Numbered from the stretch's first letter, positions 50,624 through 60,753 are shown. The stretch is DNA of 64,000 nt from JACMRP01 sp047302465 (GCF_047302465.1 NZ_CP178621.1:2480001-2544000); one strand, 5' to 3'. Program-made: numbers and translations. The notes: generated by a model not told the origin, from the sequence alone.

Positions 50624-51337
50624 TTAATCGAGATACTTTTTGCGAATTCTCAAAATATCACGGAAGACACGAAGGATTTCTTTGTAGACTTTCACCTTCG
50701 AGCCAGGGACGTCTTCCCACTGGCGAAGTGGATACTCGATAAGATTATGCCCCTTCAAACGAAGCATGATCTCGACGTCAAAAATCCAATTACTGAGGAA
50801 GCCTTCACCGAAAGCTTTTTTCACGTGCTCTGCGCGGAAGAGCTTCGCTCCACACTGAGAGTCATAAGATTCTACTCGCAGAAGAATGGAAATCAGTGTT
50901 GCAAATCCCCGCCCCAGATAATGGCGTTTTGGTGAGCGCACGATTTTGCTGCCAAGACGATACACGCGACTTCCCCAAATCGAGTCAACGTCGTTGCTGT
51001 AAAGTTCTGCGTATTGGATCATGTTGGGAACTTCCCAAAGTGGAGTTGCAAGATCCGCATCCCAGAACCCAACCCACGTCGCTTTAGAAAGCGTTGGATG
51101 AGTCAAAACATGAAGCATGCCCTCACGAACGGCGGCGGCTTTACCACCGTTTTTAGGACAGCGGTGAACGTGCAGATTCGGTTTACCTTGAATGAATTGT
51201 TGAATCTTGGCGACGGTATTATCTTTAGACCCATCGTCAGTAAATAGGATTTGTACTTCCCCTTGCGCCCCTTCTTCAAAGGCTTCAAGGTCAAGACGCT
51301 TTTCTTCATTATAGCAAGGTACGACTAGGACGATCAT
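50624..51337 (-). CDS. Glycosyltransferase family 2 (DPM1/ALG5-like)
   Basis: 237 residues with a GT-A fold: IVLVVPCYNEEKRL at the N-terminus, LFTDDGSKDNT, NGGKAAAVREG and the metal motif DADLATP. This set is typical of enzymes that transfer mannose or glucose from the nucleotide sugar to a polyprenyl phosphate. The C-terminus has no clear transmembrane pair, so it may act with a separate partner. AAGGAG lies before the ATG. It opens the polysaccharide locus, facing the O-antigen ligase-like gene. Confidence 0.88.
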   Translation of the reverse strand: MIVLVVPCYNEEKRLDLEAFEEGAQGEVQILFTDDGSKDNTVAKIQQFIQGKPNLHVHRCPKNGGKAAAVREGMLHVLTHPTLSKATWVGFWDADLATPLWEVPNMIQYAELYSNDVDSIWGSRVYRLGSKIVRSPKRHYLGRGFATLISILLRVESYDSQCGAKLFRAEHVKKAFGEGFLSNWIFDVEIMLRLKGHNLIEYPLRQWEDVPGSKVKVYKEILRVFRDILRIRKKYLD

Positions 51338-51402
51338 AGGCTCCTTATCGGCGGTGAACTTTAAGGTTGAACTTAACCTAAGACCAGTTATGTTTTAAGG
51401 AT

Positions 51403-52647
51403 ATGCGTAAAAATCTAGACCTCGCTGTAAGTTGGTTACTTTTCTTTTTTTGGTTCGGTTGCTTAACTTCTCAAACCCTCATGGATTTTGCCGATTTTTT
51501 GATTTTTTCAGCAGGAGGCTGGGTTCTTTTCTCAATCTCCAAGCAGAAAAACGACTGGAAACTATTGTGGCCTAAAACAACCGGACTTGGCGCACTTTGG
51601 ATTGTTTGGTTAGTCATCATCGCTCTCGGACTCTTCAACAACAATCCTGTAAATAAAGACACCATCGAAGCCCTATTAGAATTCCGCTGGATGCTGAGCT
51701 TCCAGGTTCTCTGCTTCACTTTGGCTTGGATTGACTGGGATGACAAAAAAGCCCAAATCTTGATGACAATTCTTCTTGGAGTCGTCGCACTTTCATTTGG
51801 CTTCTACTATTTCGCTGAAGACCCTCGCGCTGGCGGCCCTTTTGGACACTCGATGCCTTTTGCTCACACTTATGGAATGGCATTTGTATTTGTAGCTGGG
51901 TTTCTGTTGGTGGGTATTAAGAATATGGCGTCCTGGAAATATCTGGCCCTTATCACAACTCTTGCGACCGCAATCATTACTTCCCTCAGCATGACCCGCG
52001 GTGCCTGGCTGGGCATGCTTGTCGGTGTGGTTTGCATATCGCTTTTGGTCGGACGTCGTTGGTATGGCCTTGCACTCACCTCCTGCTTGATTGCCACCTT
52101 TGCAATGACGCTGGCGATATCCCCTGTCGCTCGAGAGCGCACACTTTCAACGAATACCAAGGTCAACGAAAGTGACAATCAAAGAAAAGCTCTGTGGTTA
52201 GGAAATATCGAGATCGCCAAAGACTATCCAATTCTTGGTACAGGCTATAGTCAGAATAAAAAACACCTCAGAGCCTATTTTGATAAGTTGAACTATCCAA
52301 AAGATCAATTTATCAGCCACGCTCACAATCAGTACATTCAACTACTAGCTGGGACCGGGATCTTAGGCTTAATCTGTTATCTGATTTTCTTAGGCGTGAT
52401 TTTACATCACACTTTTATGGCATTCTGGAAAACAGACGCCAAAGAAACGCTTCTGAAGTCCATCACTCTAGGTGCCTTAGGCGCGCAGATTTGTTTTGTG
52501 GTTGGATCACTGACTGAATCTAACTTTTCCATCTCGAAAAATAGATACTTATTCTTGCTGATTTCAGCAATGGGGATTTCTATTTATTATCGGTACATCC
52601 TCAAAGAGAACTTCCAAAAATACAAAACAGAAAGCCCCAACGGGTAA
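51403..52647 (+). CDS. O-antigen ligase/polymerase-like membrane protein
   Basis: 414 residues with about 11 hydrophobic helices. The long exported loop near residues 235-310 contains HAHNQYIQLLAGTGILGL, the signature of the Wzy_C/WaaL-type O-antigen ligase superfamily; the His in HAHN is the catalytic candidate. It either links O-antigen to the lipid A core or polymerises repeats. It is divergent from the glycosyltransferase gene and its stop touches the stop of the next gene with no gap. Which of the two roles it has is undecided. Confidence 0.85.
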   Translation: MRKNLDLAVSWLLFFFWFGCLTSQTLMDFADFLIFSAGGWVLFSISKQKNDWKLLWPKTTGLGALWIVWLVIIALGLFNNNPVNKDTIEALLEFRWMLSFQVLCFTLAWIDWDDKKAQILMTILLGVVALSFGFYYFAEDPRAGGPFGHSMPFAHTYGMAFVFVAGFLLVGIKNMASWKYLALITTLATAIITSLSMTRGAWLGMLVGVVCISLLVGRRWYGLALTSCLIATFAMTLAISPVARERTLSTNTKVNESDNQRKALWLGNIEIAKDYPILGTGYSQNKKHLRAYFDKLNYPKDQFISHAHNQYIQLLAGTGILGLICYLIFLGVILHHTFMAFWKTDAKETLLKSITLGALGAQICFVVGSLTESNFSISKNRYLFLLISAMGISIYYRYILKENFQKYKTESPNG

Positions 52648-54531
52648 TTAATTGTCGCTAGTCATCTTTGAAAGCTTGATGGCTTTAAGCTGACCTTCAT
52701 AGGTAGGATGCTCATAGTTAGAGTTTACTAATTTGCTGAGCACAAAGATGGCTTCTTTATCGCCACTTCGAGAAGCCTCAAGCATGGCCTCAACTTCGTT
52801 CATAAAATCAATTTCTCGGAAGTTTGCAGGTAGCGCATCACCTTTCGGAACTACCAAGATGTCCGGATGCTCTGTATCCAACTCATTTCCAGAAATATAA
52901 AGTTCTTCAAACATTTTCTCGCCGGGTCTAAGCCCCGTGTAGTGAATTCCGATGTCCTCTTCTTTTTTACCCATCAAGGTAATCAAGGTTTTCGCAACAT
53001 CGATAATCTTAACCGGCTCACCCATTTTCAAAACATTGATATCACCAGGTTTCGAGAACGATGCCGCCTTAAGAACAAGCGACACAGCCTCGTCAATTAA
53101 CATGAAGTACCTAGTAATATCTTTGTGAGTAATCGTCAGTGACTCGCCGTTTTCGATTTGCTTCTTCAAAAGTGGCACCAGACTGCCGCTGCTTCCAAGC
53201 ACGTTGCCGAAACGAACCGCGCAGTAACGACGATTCGTCCTAAATCCCGTCAAGCTGGTCAATACTTCACAAATACGTTTGGTAGAACCCATAACCCCTG
53301 CTGGATTCACGGCTTTGTCGGTGGAAATCAGAACGAAGTTCTCGACCCCGGTTTTTTCACTCGCATCCAGCAAGTTTTTTGTTCCCAAAACATTATTTAA
53401 TATCGAAGTGTGCGGATTGGATTCAACCAAGTGAACATGCTTATAAGCGGCCGCGTGAAAAACGATTTCTGGCGCGTACTGCGAAAACACGTTGGAAACG
53501 GCATCTGAATCTTTAATATCAACTAGGCATGGAACCACAGTCTCTTCATATCGAGCAGACTGCTTTAGCTCTTGGTCAATATTGTAAAGATTAAATTCTG
53601 AGTGATCCAAAACCATCAAACGCGACGGACCAAAACCTAAAACCTGTCTGGTGATCTCGCTGCCGATAGATCCACCAGCACCCGTGATCAAGACACGTTT
53701 TCCAGAGATCATTTCTTTGGTGGAAGTAAGGTCGATCTCGTGTGGATCTCGCTTCAATAGATCCTTAAGCTCAAGCTGACGAAGTGGAGTTTGAATTTCG
53801 GTATCCACAGACTGATTTAACACCAATGGCTTAATACCGTGGTTCGCACAAACTCTGAGAAGGTCTTTTAAGAAATCCACAGATGGATCTGGCACACCAA
53901 CCACAACCTGAGTGACAGCATAAGCGGAAATAAAGGTCTCAAGATTTTCACCAGGACCGAAAACTTTAAAACCAGAAATGCTTTTTCCGATCTTCTTTGG
54001 ATCATCGTCGATGAACCCGACCACAAAAAGTTTGAGGTCTTTGTCTACCAAAAGACGCTTCAGAACCCCTTGGCCCATAACACCAGCACCATAAATCAAA
54101 GTGCGAGCACCGTACTTTTGCATTTGGCGGCTACTTTGGTATTCATAGAATAAGCGTCTGGCGATACGAATACCTGCAAGCATGAAAACCAACAAGAACG
54201 CATCGATGAAATACACAGAGCGCGGAATGGCGCCGAGGTTAAACAGGTAGGTCGTAGCAACGATCAAAACCGAGGAAACCGAAATGGCTTTGACTAAGCG
54301 AAACGCATCGATTGCAGATACGTATCTCCAGATGATGTTGTAGGTTTCGAAATACAAAAAGCATAAAAGTCTGAAAACCAAAACGATTGGAAGAATTTTA
54401 TTTAAAGCCGGAATGAAGTACTGGGCCTCGTCGATATTTACACGTAAAAAGAGACTGGCATAGAAAGAGAAGACCACCAACAAAAGGTCTGTCATTAAAT
54501 GCCTATAGTTTAACTTTTTAATAAGTCCCAT
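52648..54531 (-). CDS. CapD/WbpM-type membrane-bound sugar-nucleotide 4,6-dehydratase
   Basis: 627 residues. The N-terminal part has four membrane helices (about 10-115), then a CoA-binding-like Rossmann fold (GAGVMGQGVLKRL, about 147) and a C-terminal SDR domain (ITGAGGSIGSEI, about 283). The catalytic region is STDKAVNPAGVMGSTKR, with Met in place of Tyr as in the WbpM/PglF group, which removes water from UDP-GlcNAc to give the 4-keto-6-deoxy sugar. It opens the route to bacillosamine, QuiNAc or FucNAc type sugars. Eight bases separate it from the sugar-phosphate transferase gene upstream. Confidence 0.93.
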   Translation of the reverse strand: MGLIKKLNYRHLMTDLLLVVFSFYASLFLRVNIDEAQYFIPALNKILPIVLVFRLLCFLYFETYNIIWRYVSAIDAFRLVKAISVSSVLIVATTYLFNLGAIPRSVYFIDAFLLVFMLAGIRIARRLFYEYQSSRQMQKYGARTLIYGAGVMGQGVLKRLLVDKDLKLFVVGFIDDDPKKIGKSISGFKVFGPGENLETFISAYAVTQVVVGVPDPSVDFLKDLLRVCANHGIKPLVLNQSVDTEIQTPLRQLELKDLLKRDPHEIDLTSTKEMISGKRVLITGAGGSIGSEITRQVLGFGPSRLMVLDHSEFNLYNIDQELKQSARYEETVVPCLVDIKDSDAVSNVFSQYAPEIVFHAAAYKHVHLVESNPHTSILNNVLGTKNLLDASEKTGVENFVLISTDKAVNPAGVMGSTKRICEVLTSLTGFRTNRRYCAVRFGNVLGSSGSLVPLLKKQIENGESLTITHKDITRYFMLIDEAVSLVLKAASFSKPGDINVLKMGEPVKIIDVAKTLITLMGKKEEDIGIHYTGLRPGEKMFEELYISGNELDTEHPDILVVPKGDALPANFREIDFMNEVEAMLEASRSGDKEAIFVLSKLVNSNYEHPTYEGQLKAIKLSKMTSDN

Positions 54532-54539
54532 TCATTACC

Positions 54540-55103
54540 TCAGTGGTGAATGCCTTCACGCATGAAAACCTTGAGTACCGTCAAAACCATAATCTTCAGA
54601 TCAAACCAAAAAGAACGATTCTCGAGGTATTCTTTGTCGAATTGAACTTTTACCGGAATCGAAAGCTCGTCACGTCCGTTGACCTGCGCCCAGCCCGTGA
54701 TTCCAGGACGTAAAGCATCGACCCCGTTCTCGGTTCTTAAAGCAATCAGATCATCTTGATTAAATAAAGCGGGACGAGGCCCCACAAAACTCATATCCCC
54801 TACCAAAACAGACCAGAGCTGCGGAAGTTCGTCCAAACTTGATTTGCGCAAGAAAGCTCCCACACTTGTGACATAGTTCTGAGACGTCGATAATAAGTGT
54901 GTAGCTACCTGAGGCGTGTCCGTTTTCATCGAACGAAACTTGGGCATCGAAAACACATTGTTTCTACGCCCCACTCGTTGCGACCAATGAATCACAGGCC
55001 CTTTAGAGTTCACCTTGATTGCAATAGCAATCAGGAGGACTGGAAGTGCAATAACAAACAACAATACGAAGCTTACAACAAAATCAAAAATTCTTTTAAT
55101 CAT
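54540..55103 (-). CDS. Initiating sugar-phosphate transferase (PglC/WcaJ type)
   Basis: 187 residues from the ATG at 55103, which begins MIKRIFDFVV like PglC; a TTG ten codons earlier is less likely. The first 30 residues form the reentrant membrane helix typical of small monotopic phosphoglycosyl transferases. The motif SSLDELPQLWSVL and GDMSFVGPRPAL are intact. The enzyme moves a phospho-sugar from a UDP-sugar to undecaprenyl phosphate, starting glycan assembly. The PglC size fits use of a UDP-diNAcBac or GlcNAc-type donor, made with the CapD-like enzyme next to it. Confidence 0.93.
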   Translation of the reverse strand: MIKRIFDFVVSFVLLFVIALPVLLIAIAIKVNSKGPVIHWSQRVGRRNNVFSMPKFRSMKTDTPQVATHLLSTSQNYVTSVGAFLRKSSLDELPQLWSVLVGDMSFVGPRPALFNQDDLIALRTENGVDALRPGITGWAQVNGRDELSIPVKVQFDKEYLENRSFWFDLKIMVLTVLKVFMREGIHH

Positions 55104-55329
55104 GTCCTGAAACGCCAATAGGTTTACTCGCAAAAATATTTAGGAAATCAAGTTATCACTCCGTACTGGGAAGATCAAATAAAGCATATTTTAGGACTAC
55201 ATTCCGAGTTTAGACGTAGAGCATTATGGTGCTCGATAAAGACCTCGAGGTGGGCCTTTACAATTTCTTTCTCCCGCCCTTAGAATCTTATTCTCAACCG
55301 TCAGTAAAATCGTTATGAGAAGAGGAATT

Positions 55330-56202
55330 ATGGCTATTAAAGTATTACTTACCGGAGCTAGTGGATTTGTTGGCGGTCGCTTCATGAAAGACCAGGGTCA
55401 GCACTTCGAGATTCAAACTGTCGACCTTCGCAAAAGCACCCCCGAAAGCCTGGATATGTCTGGCATTCATAGCATAGTGCATTGCGCAGCCCTGGTTCAC
55501 CAGATGCAAGGTGCTCCTGAAGAGAAATACTTCGATATCAATACCGAACTCACCCGACGCCTGGCTCAAAGAGCTAAAGATCAGGGAGTTAAGCAATTCA
55601 TCTTTCTGAGCACAGCCCATGTTTTCGGGGACTCGGGAACTCTGAAAAACCCTGCACCTTCATTGAATGAAGGCACCCCTTGCCATCCCAAAGACGCCTA
55701 TGGAAGAAGCAAACTAGAGGCAGAGAAGAACTTACTGGAAATGAAGTCCGAAAACTTCGTCGTCACTATCATTCGCCCGCCAATGGTTTATGGGAAAGGG
55801 GCCAAAGGAAATCTTCTGGCTCTCGCAAAGCTTGTTCGCGTGGCTCCGTTCTTGCCACTGAAATACACCTTAAATCAACGTAGCGTCATTTACGTTGGCA
55901 ACCTTTGCCACTTTATTGGTTTAGCCATTCAAGCAAAAAAGTCTGGAATTTTTCTACCTCAAGATCCTCAGCCACTTTCTATCGCAGAGCTTGTTGATGG
56001 CATCGCGAAAGCTATGGACAAAAAAACACACTTATTCGCCCTCCCATTTTTCTTCTATCGCATCCTCTTCAACGCGGTTCCGAGCATTTCTCTACGTCTT
56101 TTCGGATCTTTGGCTTTGGATAGCAAAGGCTCCAATACGGCCCTAAACTATAAAGCACCCTACTCGACACAAGAGGGTCTTCGAGATATGTTTAGCCAGT
56201 AA
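55330..56202 (+). CDS. NAD-dependent sugar epimerase/reductase (WbpV-like)
   Basis: 290 residues from the ATG at 55330, with GAGGA four bases upstream; an ATG five codons earlier is in the same frame. It is an SDR with GASGFVGGRF near the N-terminus and a Tyr-X3-Lys motif in DAYGRSKLEAE. The region FIFLSTAHVFGDSG holds the active Ser/Thr. The sequence fits the group of UDP-sugar 4-reductases and epimerases that act after a 4,6-dehydratase, giving QuiNAc or FucNAc. The exact product is not readable. Confidence 0.82.
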   Translation: MAIKVLLTGASGFVGGRFMKDQGQHFEIQTVDLRKSTPESLDMSGIHSIVHCAALVHQMQGAPEEKYFDINTELTRRLAQRAKDQGVKQFIFLSTAHVFGDSGTLKNPAPSLNEGTPCHPKDAYGRSKLEAEKNLLEMKSENFVVTIIRPPMVYGKGAKGNLLALAKLVRVAPFLPLKYTLNQRSVIYVGNLCHFIGLAIQAKKSGIFLPQDPQPLSIAELVDGIAKAMDKKTHLFALPFFFYRILFNAVPSISLRLFGSLALDSKGSNTALNYKAPYSTQEGLRDMFSQ

Positions 56203-56318
56203 GGATTGTCGGATTGCGTTAGATCAGCTGAAATTCGCTGCTGACAAGCTTGCAAGTTGCTAACAATCTCATAATATCAGTCCACTTTTTTCCTGTTTTT
56301 GCGCATACGAGGTTTCCT

Positions 56319-57335
56319 ATGGAATTCGATAATAAAGTGCTCCTCATTACTGGAGGTACTGGCTCATTTGGTGGTGCAGTTCTGCGCCGTTTTTTGAATC
56401 ACAACCTCAAAGAAATTCGTATTTTCTCTCGTGACGAAAAGAAACAAGAGGACATGCGCCAGTTCTATAGAAATGACCGCTTAAAATTTTATATCGGCGA
56501 TGTTCGCGACCGCCAAAGTATCGATGCTGCCATGAAAGGCGTTGATTACGTTTTCCACGCCGCCGCTCTTAAGCAAGTTCCTTCTTGCGAGTTCCATCCT
56601 TTGCAAGCAGTTAACACAAATATCTTGGGCACCAGCAACGTTCTGAACTCAGCCATTGATTGCAACGTTAAAAAAGTGATTTGCCTGAGCACCGACAAAG
56701 CCGTTTATCCGATCAACGCTATGGGCATGAGCAAAGCTTTGATGGAAAAAACTTATATCGCGGCTTCTAAATTTGCCTCTGAAAGTGGAACCATCATCTG
56801 CGGAACTCGCTACGGAAACGTCATGGCCTCTAGAGGCTCTGTGATTCCGCTCTTTATCGAACAAATCATGGCTGGAAAACCAATTACGATTACTGATCCA
56901 AGCATGACACGCTTTATGATGTCCCTGGATCAAGCCGTTGACCTGGTTCTTTTTGCCTTCAAGCATGGCGATAGCGGCGATATGTTTGTACAAAAAAGTC
57001 CTGCTGCGACCATCTTGAAACTTGCAGAAGCTATTAAGAAATCTCTTAACAAAGAGTCGCATCCAATTAAGGTGATCGGCACTCGCCATGGTGAAAAACT
57101 TTACGAGACCTTGTTAACTCGTGAAGAGATGGTTCGCGCCATTGATTTAAAAGACTATTACAGAATCAGACCTGATTCCCGTGACCTGAACTACAACATC
57201 TATTTGGATGATGGGGAAGAGGTTATCACGCAAGCTTCAGAGTACAACTCTCACAATACTGAACAGCTAGATGTCGATGAATTGGTTCGCATCGTAATGG
57301 GTCTTGAAGAGACCAAGCAATACTACAAAAGATAA
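56319..57335 (+). CDS. UDP-N-acetylglucosamine 4,6-dehydratase/5-epimerase (CapE/WbjB type)
   Basis: 338 residues from the ATG at 56319, with GAGG six bases upstream. A soluble SDR with GGTGSFGGAVLRRFL at the N-terminus and the Met-type active site STDKAVYPINAMGMSKALMEK region. This is the CapE/WbjB/FlaA1 group that converts UDP-GlcNAc to a UDP-4-keto-6-deoxy sugar, often with C5 inversion, on the way to L-FucNAc or pseudaminic-type sugars. The window thus has one membrane-bound and one soluble dehydratase of the same chemistry. No CapF or CapG gene was seen next to it. Confidence 0.92.
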   Translation: MEFDNKVLLITGGTGSFGGAVLRRFLNHNLKEIRIFSRDEKKQEDMRQFYRNDRLKFYIGDVRDRQSIDAAMKGVDYVFHAAALKQVPSCEFHPLQAVNTNILGTSNVLNSAIDCNVKKVICLSTDKAVYPINAMGMSKALMEKTYIAASKFASESGTIICGTRYGNVMASRGSVIPLFIEQIMAGKPITITDPSMTRFMMSLDQAVDLVLFAFKHGDSGDMFVQKSPAATILKLAEAIKKSLNKESHPIKVIGTRHGEKLYETLLTREEMVRAIDLKDYYRIRPDSRDLNYNIYLDDGEEVITQASEYNSHNTEQLDVDELVRIVMGLEETKQYYKR

Positions 57336-57347
57336 GATGATTTCAGT

Positions 57348-57373
57348 CAGAGTCCCCTCTTAAGGAGACTCTG
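57348..57373. terminator. Hairpin between convergent polysaccharide genes
   Basis: CAGAGTC (57348-57354) and GACTCTG (57367-57373) form a stem with a further inner CCT/AGG pairing, between the CapE-like gene and the polymerase-like gene. No T-tract follows, so strength as terminator is uncertain. Confidence 0.4.
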
Positions 57374-57377
57374 GAGA

Positions 57378-58610
57378 CTATGCCACTTTCTTTTGCTCTT
57401 TCGGGCAAGATCCCAATGCATACAACAAAACCATCAATGGCAACACATGGCCAATGGTAAAGCCATAAGGTTGGAACACCAAGATCGGCAATAAACTTAA
57501 GTTAAATGCCAAGTTCTTCATACTTGCAAAAAGGCGACGATAGAAAAACATACAAAGTAAAAAGAAAAGTCCACCAAGACGAGAAATAAAGTCAATCACC
57601 GCCGAGTGCGGATTATGACCAAACATCTGCCACGAAGAACCCGCTGCATTTCCTACCAAAAAGTACTTTGGCAAATTGCTGTACATGTAGTCGTACTGAT
57701 TCAAGCGCAATCCCAAGCTAGTATCGACTTCAGACATGGGACGTGCGTCTTTGAGAGCGCGTCTTTTCTCTTCCATGAGCTGGCTTTTCGTCTCTTCATC
57801 TTGTTGAGTTAAACCAAAGCCGTAAAGAATCATATTTCTTTCGGTGATTGCCTTACGATGGGGTTCAATTCCACTCAGCCAATCTTGATAATATGCCGTG
57901 GATTGCATAACCAAAGTAATAGCCAAGGTCACAAGGAAGGCCGTAGCCAAAAACCACTGAAGGCCAAAGCTCTGAAGCTTACGAATAAAACCTGAGTTCC
58001 ACTTAGCAATGATAAAGCTAGAAACTAAGAAAATTGTGATGCCCATGTACACAGCCTTAGATCCGCCAATAACAATTACTGGCAAAGCAATCAGCAGGTT
58101 CCAATATCGTTTCTGAGAAACCTCGACCCAGCAAAAATACATCAACATTGCTGAGTAAAGATTGCTCGAGAACGTTCCCCCGTGCACAAAAAGTCCGTTA
58201 CGGAAGAAATAAGCTTTAATCAGAAATATATAGAACAGATAGGGAGAGTACTTCAAAATGCGTTTTTTTACTTCAGGCGAAGAAAAGTAAATCAATGCCG
58301 CCAACTCTAAATAGACGACCTGATATAGGTAATGAGGCTCGAGGTAACCATTTTTAAAGTAGTGAATCCCCATGAGGATGCCCGCAGCAGCAACAAGAGC
58401 CAGCTTTTTCCACTCGATCGGACGAGCAAAAGCCACCAGCAAACCAACTGCGGCCAACAAAAGATTCGAGACCATTTTAGGAAGGAAAGAATAGTCCCCG
58501 GTCTCTTCAACCACGTATCCCCAAGGAATTATGAGGCAGGCAAAGGCCACATAATACATAATTTCCGTCAGACGCTCTTCCCGCTTCTGCAAAAAGTCGA
58601 TTTTTAACAC
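57378..58610 (-). CDS. O-antigen polymerase/ligase-like membrane protein
   Basis: 410 residues with about 10 hydrophobic helices and one larger exported loop (about 235-330) that contains FGHNPHSAVIDFISRLGG, similar to the HN-x-[HY] signature of Wzy/WaaL-type proteins. It starts with a GTG that overlaps the stop of the RmlD-like gene by seven bases, with AGGAG upstream, so the pair is coupled. It is the better Wzy candidate of the two in the window, by its place between flippase and sugar genes. Confidence 0.8.
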   Translation of the reverse strand: MLKIDFLQKREERLTEIMYYVAFACLIIPWGYVVEETGDYSFLPKMVSNLLLAAVGLLVAFARPIEWKKLALVAAAGILMGIHYFKNGYLEPHYLYQVVYLELAALIYFSSPEVKKRILKYSPYLFYIFLIKAYFFRNGLFVHGGTFSSNLYSAMLMYFCWVEVSQKRYWNLLIALPVIVIGGSKAVYMGITIFLVSSFIIAKWNSGFIRKLQSFGLQWFLATAFLVTLAITLVMQSTAYYQDWLSGIEPHRKAITERNMILYGFGLTQQDEETKSQLMEEKRRALKDARPMSEVDTSLGLRLNQYDYMYSNLPKYFLVGNAAGSSWQMFGHNPHSAVIDFISRLGGLFFLLCMFFYRRLFASMKNLAFNLSLLPILVFQPYGFTIGHVLPLMVLLYALGSCPKEQKKVA

Positions 58611-59455
58611 TTACGGATCTCCTCATGAAGAGTAGGTAGTTTCACTTTAAATTTGGTTTCATACGCAGAAACATCCATACGCATATCGCGCGGACGTGGT
58701 GTCGTCAGAGCAACATTTTTATAATTCACTGGTTTTACCAAGGATTCATTCAAACCATGAAGACGCGCAAGCTCCACGATGAACTCGTACTTACTCATCC
58801 CCTGATTGGAACCTAAGTTATAAACTCCCGGGTGAAACTGACTTATAGATCTTTCGATCCCTTGGCACAGAGTCGTGGAATGGACCGGAGAGAAATAAAT
58901 ATCGTCAAAGCCATTGATGGGTTTATTGGCCTTCAATGTTTCCAGGACCCAGTCTGAAAAACTCTTTTTCTTTTCAGTGGCGACACCAAAGAAGCTTGTT
59001 CTAAGAACAACCGCATTGCAAAGGCCCGCCATCTCATCACCCAAGTATTTTGTCAGAGCGTAATGATTTACAATTTTAACATCGCTCTCTTTAGCCAATT
59101 TTGAGTCATAAACATGGTCCGTAGAAATATGCACAAGCTTAAAAGGAATAGAATCCTTCAAAGAACAACGTGCTAAATTCTTTAACGGAGCGACATTCAG
59201 TTTGTACGCAAGCTCACGTTCGCGCTCGCACAAATCAACATCCGTTAACGCCAACAGATTGACGACGTAGTCTGGTCGGCTTTGCAAAAGCAATTCTTTT
59301 ACATTTTCGTAGACTGAAAGATCAGAAGTATAATCTGCGCGTTCTCGCTGAGAATGGGTGAAGACTTGCCAAGACGACTGGGCCGCCAAAAAAGGCACCA
59401 ACGCAGATCCCAGCATTCCCTTCCCGCCTAGAACTAGAATCTTCTGTTTTTCCAC
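58604..59455 (-). CDS. RmlD-like dTDP-4-dehydro-6-deoxysugar reductase
   Basis: 283 residues from a GTG at 59455 with AAAGGGG upstream; the start lies 22 bases inside the end of the flippase gene. An SDR with GGKGMLGSALVPFL near the N-terminus, NLLALTDVDLCE, HISTDHVYD and the Tyr-X3-Lys motif in NHYALTKYLGDE. RmlD reduces dTDP-4-keto-L-rhamnose to dTDP-L-rhamnose; WcaG- and FucNAc-related reductases share these motifs. No rmlA, rmlB or rmlC genes are in the window, so a different substrate is quite possible. Confidence 0.82.
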   Translation of the reverse strand: MEKQKILVLGGKGMLGSALVPFLAAQSSWQVFTHSQRERADYTSDLSVYENVKELLLQSRPDYVVNLLALTDVDLCERERELAYKLNVAPLKNLARCSLKDSIPFKLVHISTDHVYDSKLAKESDVKIVNHYALTKYLGDEMAGLCNAVVLRTSFFGVATEKKKSFSDWVLETLKANKPINGFDDIYFSPVHSTTLCQGIERSISQFHPGVYNLGSNQGMSKYEFIVELARLHGLNESLVKPVNYKNVALTTPRPRDMRMDVSAYETKFKVKLPTLHEEIRKC

Positions 59456-60753
59456 GCGACCCCTTTCGAATACGCTATACTTAAAGACATCCAGAGAGAG
59501 CTCCATCTTAATGAGTCCATCTGCATGCGCATATATTCCCGAGTGTATCTTCCGAAAATATTAAATCCGAAGCCAAAGAAGAAATATGCAACGACGGTCG
59601 CGACCGCAAAACCTTTTAAACCAAATCTTTGGCCCAAATATAAATTAAGGCCTATTTTCACACAACATGAAAATAAAGTCTTATAGAGCGAAAGATAGTA
59701 GTGCCCATTATGAACTTCCCAGATGTGCTGAATATTTGCCCAGAACAGAAAAAACACGCCCCAGAAATAAATTGCAAACACGGCAATGGCTTCGTTGAAC
59801 TGTGGCCCCACTGTCAGAGGTACGACAATATTCATCGAAAGAGTCAGTACAATCCCAAGAACTAAAACAATCAACGCCGAGATGCTGTTCACTTGAACAA
59901 AGATCTCGCGCTGTCGAAGCTTGTTGCCAGCCTCTCGAAAAATCACCGGAAAATACGACGTGCACAGCGCCGAACTGATAATGACCCAGGGCTCGCTAAA
60001 GCGCATCACGACAGAGTAAATGCCTACCTCGTGCGCACTCAAAATATGCTTAATCATGAACACATCGCTCAGAGACAAAGACATAAATAGAATCGTCGAA
60101 AAAAAGATCGGCGCACTTCGCCGAAAGATCGAAATCACCGTCTTGGAATCAACGCTCCATGGCGCCTTTTCGGTAGATCGAACGCGAAAAAAAAGCAGCA
60201 AAGCGGCAGAACAGATCAGCCCTTGCAAAGAATAACCGATCGTCTGAAAAACTAAGTCCTTTGAAAAGTACAAGCTCCCAAGTCTAAAAAGGATAGAGAA
60301 AAATCCGCCTAAAAAAAGTGCTAAGCTTGAATACTTAGACAGCAGTTTTGAATCAAAATAGTTCCCAATGGGGTTGGTCGGCTTTGAAAAGACACCCGGA
60401 AGAAATAACAGCAAAGCGGCAAGATGGGCCGAATTTTCCAAGAAAAATAAGGCAAAGACGCCAATCATGGCCCCGGCAATGACAGACAAAATGACACAAA
60501 GCATGGAAGCCGAGCCCAGGACAGCGCCAATCCCCTCTTCTTTGGAGTTCAGAATGTCTTTCTTAACAACGCTTTCATGACATAGAGAATCTAGAGCCGT
60601 CGAATAAAGAAAAATAGATAGTAAATAACTAAACTCTCCAAAGTCATGTGGTCCCATTACTCTGGAAATCAAGATCGTGCCGACAAAAACAACTGCTAAA
60701 CGAGAGATGTTGAATGTCAGATACCAAAAACTATTTTTCGAGGCACTTTGCAT
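59434..60753 (-). CDS. Polysaccharide flippase (Wzx/MATE-like)
   Basis: 439 residues with about 12 hydrophobic helices, including the N-terminal GPHDFGEFSYLLS region and FAVATVVAYFFFGFG near the end. This matches the polysaccharide transport (PST/Wzx) branch, which moves undecaprenyl-linked repeat units across the inner membrane. The start lies 80 bases from the divergent glycosyltransferase. The end overlaps the RmlD-like gene by 22 bases, so flippase, reductase and polymerase-like genes form one operon. Confidence 0.88.
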   Translation of the reverse strand: MQSASKNSFWYLTFNISRLAVVFVGTILISRVMGPHDFGEFSYLLSIFLYSTALDSLCHESVVKKDILNSKEEGIGAVLGSASMLCVILSVIAGAMIGVFALFFLENSAHLAALLLFLPGVFSKPTNPIGNYFDSKLLSKYSSLALFLGGFFSILFRLGSLYFSKDLVFQTIGYSLQGLICSAALLLFFRVRSTEKAPWSVDSKTVISIFRRSAPIFFSTILFMSLSLSDVFMIKHILSAHEVGIYSVVMRFSEPWVIISSALCTSYFPVIFREAGNKLRQREIFVQVNSISALIVLVLGIVLTLSMNIVVPLTVGPQFNEAIAVFAIYFWGVFFLFWANIQHIWEVHNGHYYLSLYKTLFSCCVKIGLNLYLGQRFGLKGFAVATVVAYFFFGFGFNIFGRYTREYMRMQMDSLRWSSLWMSLSIAYSKGVAWKNRRF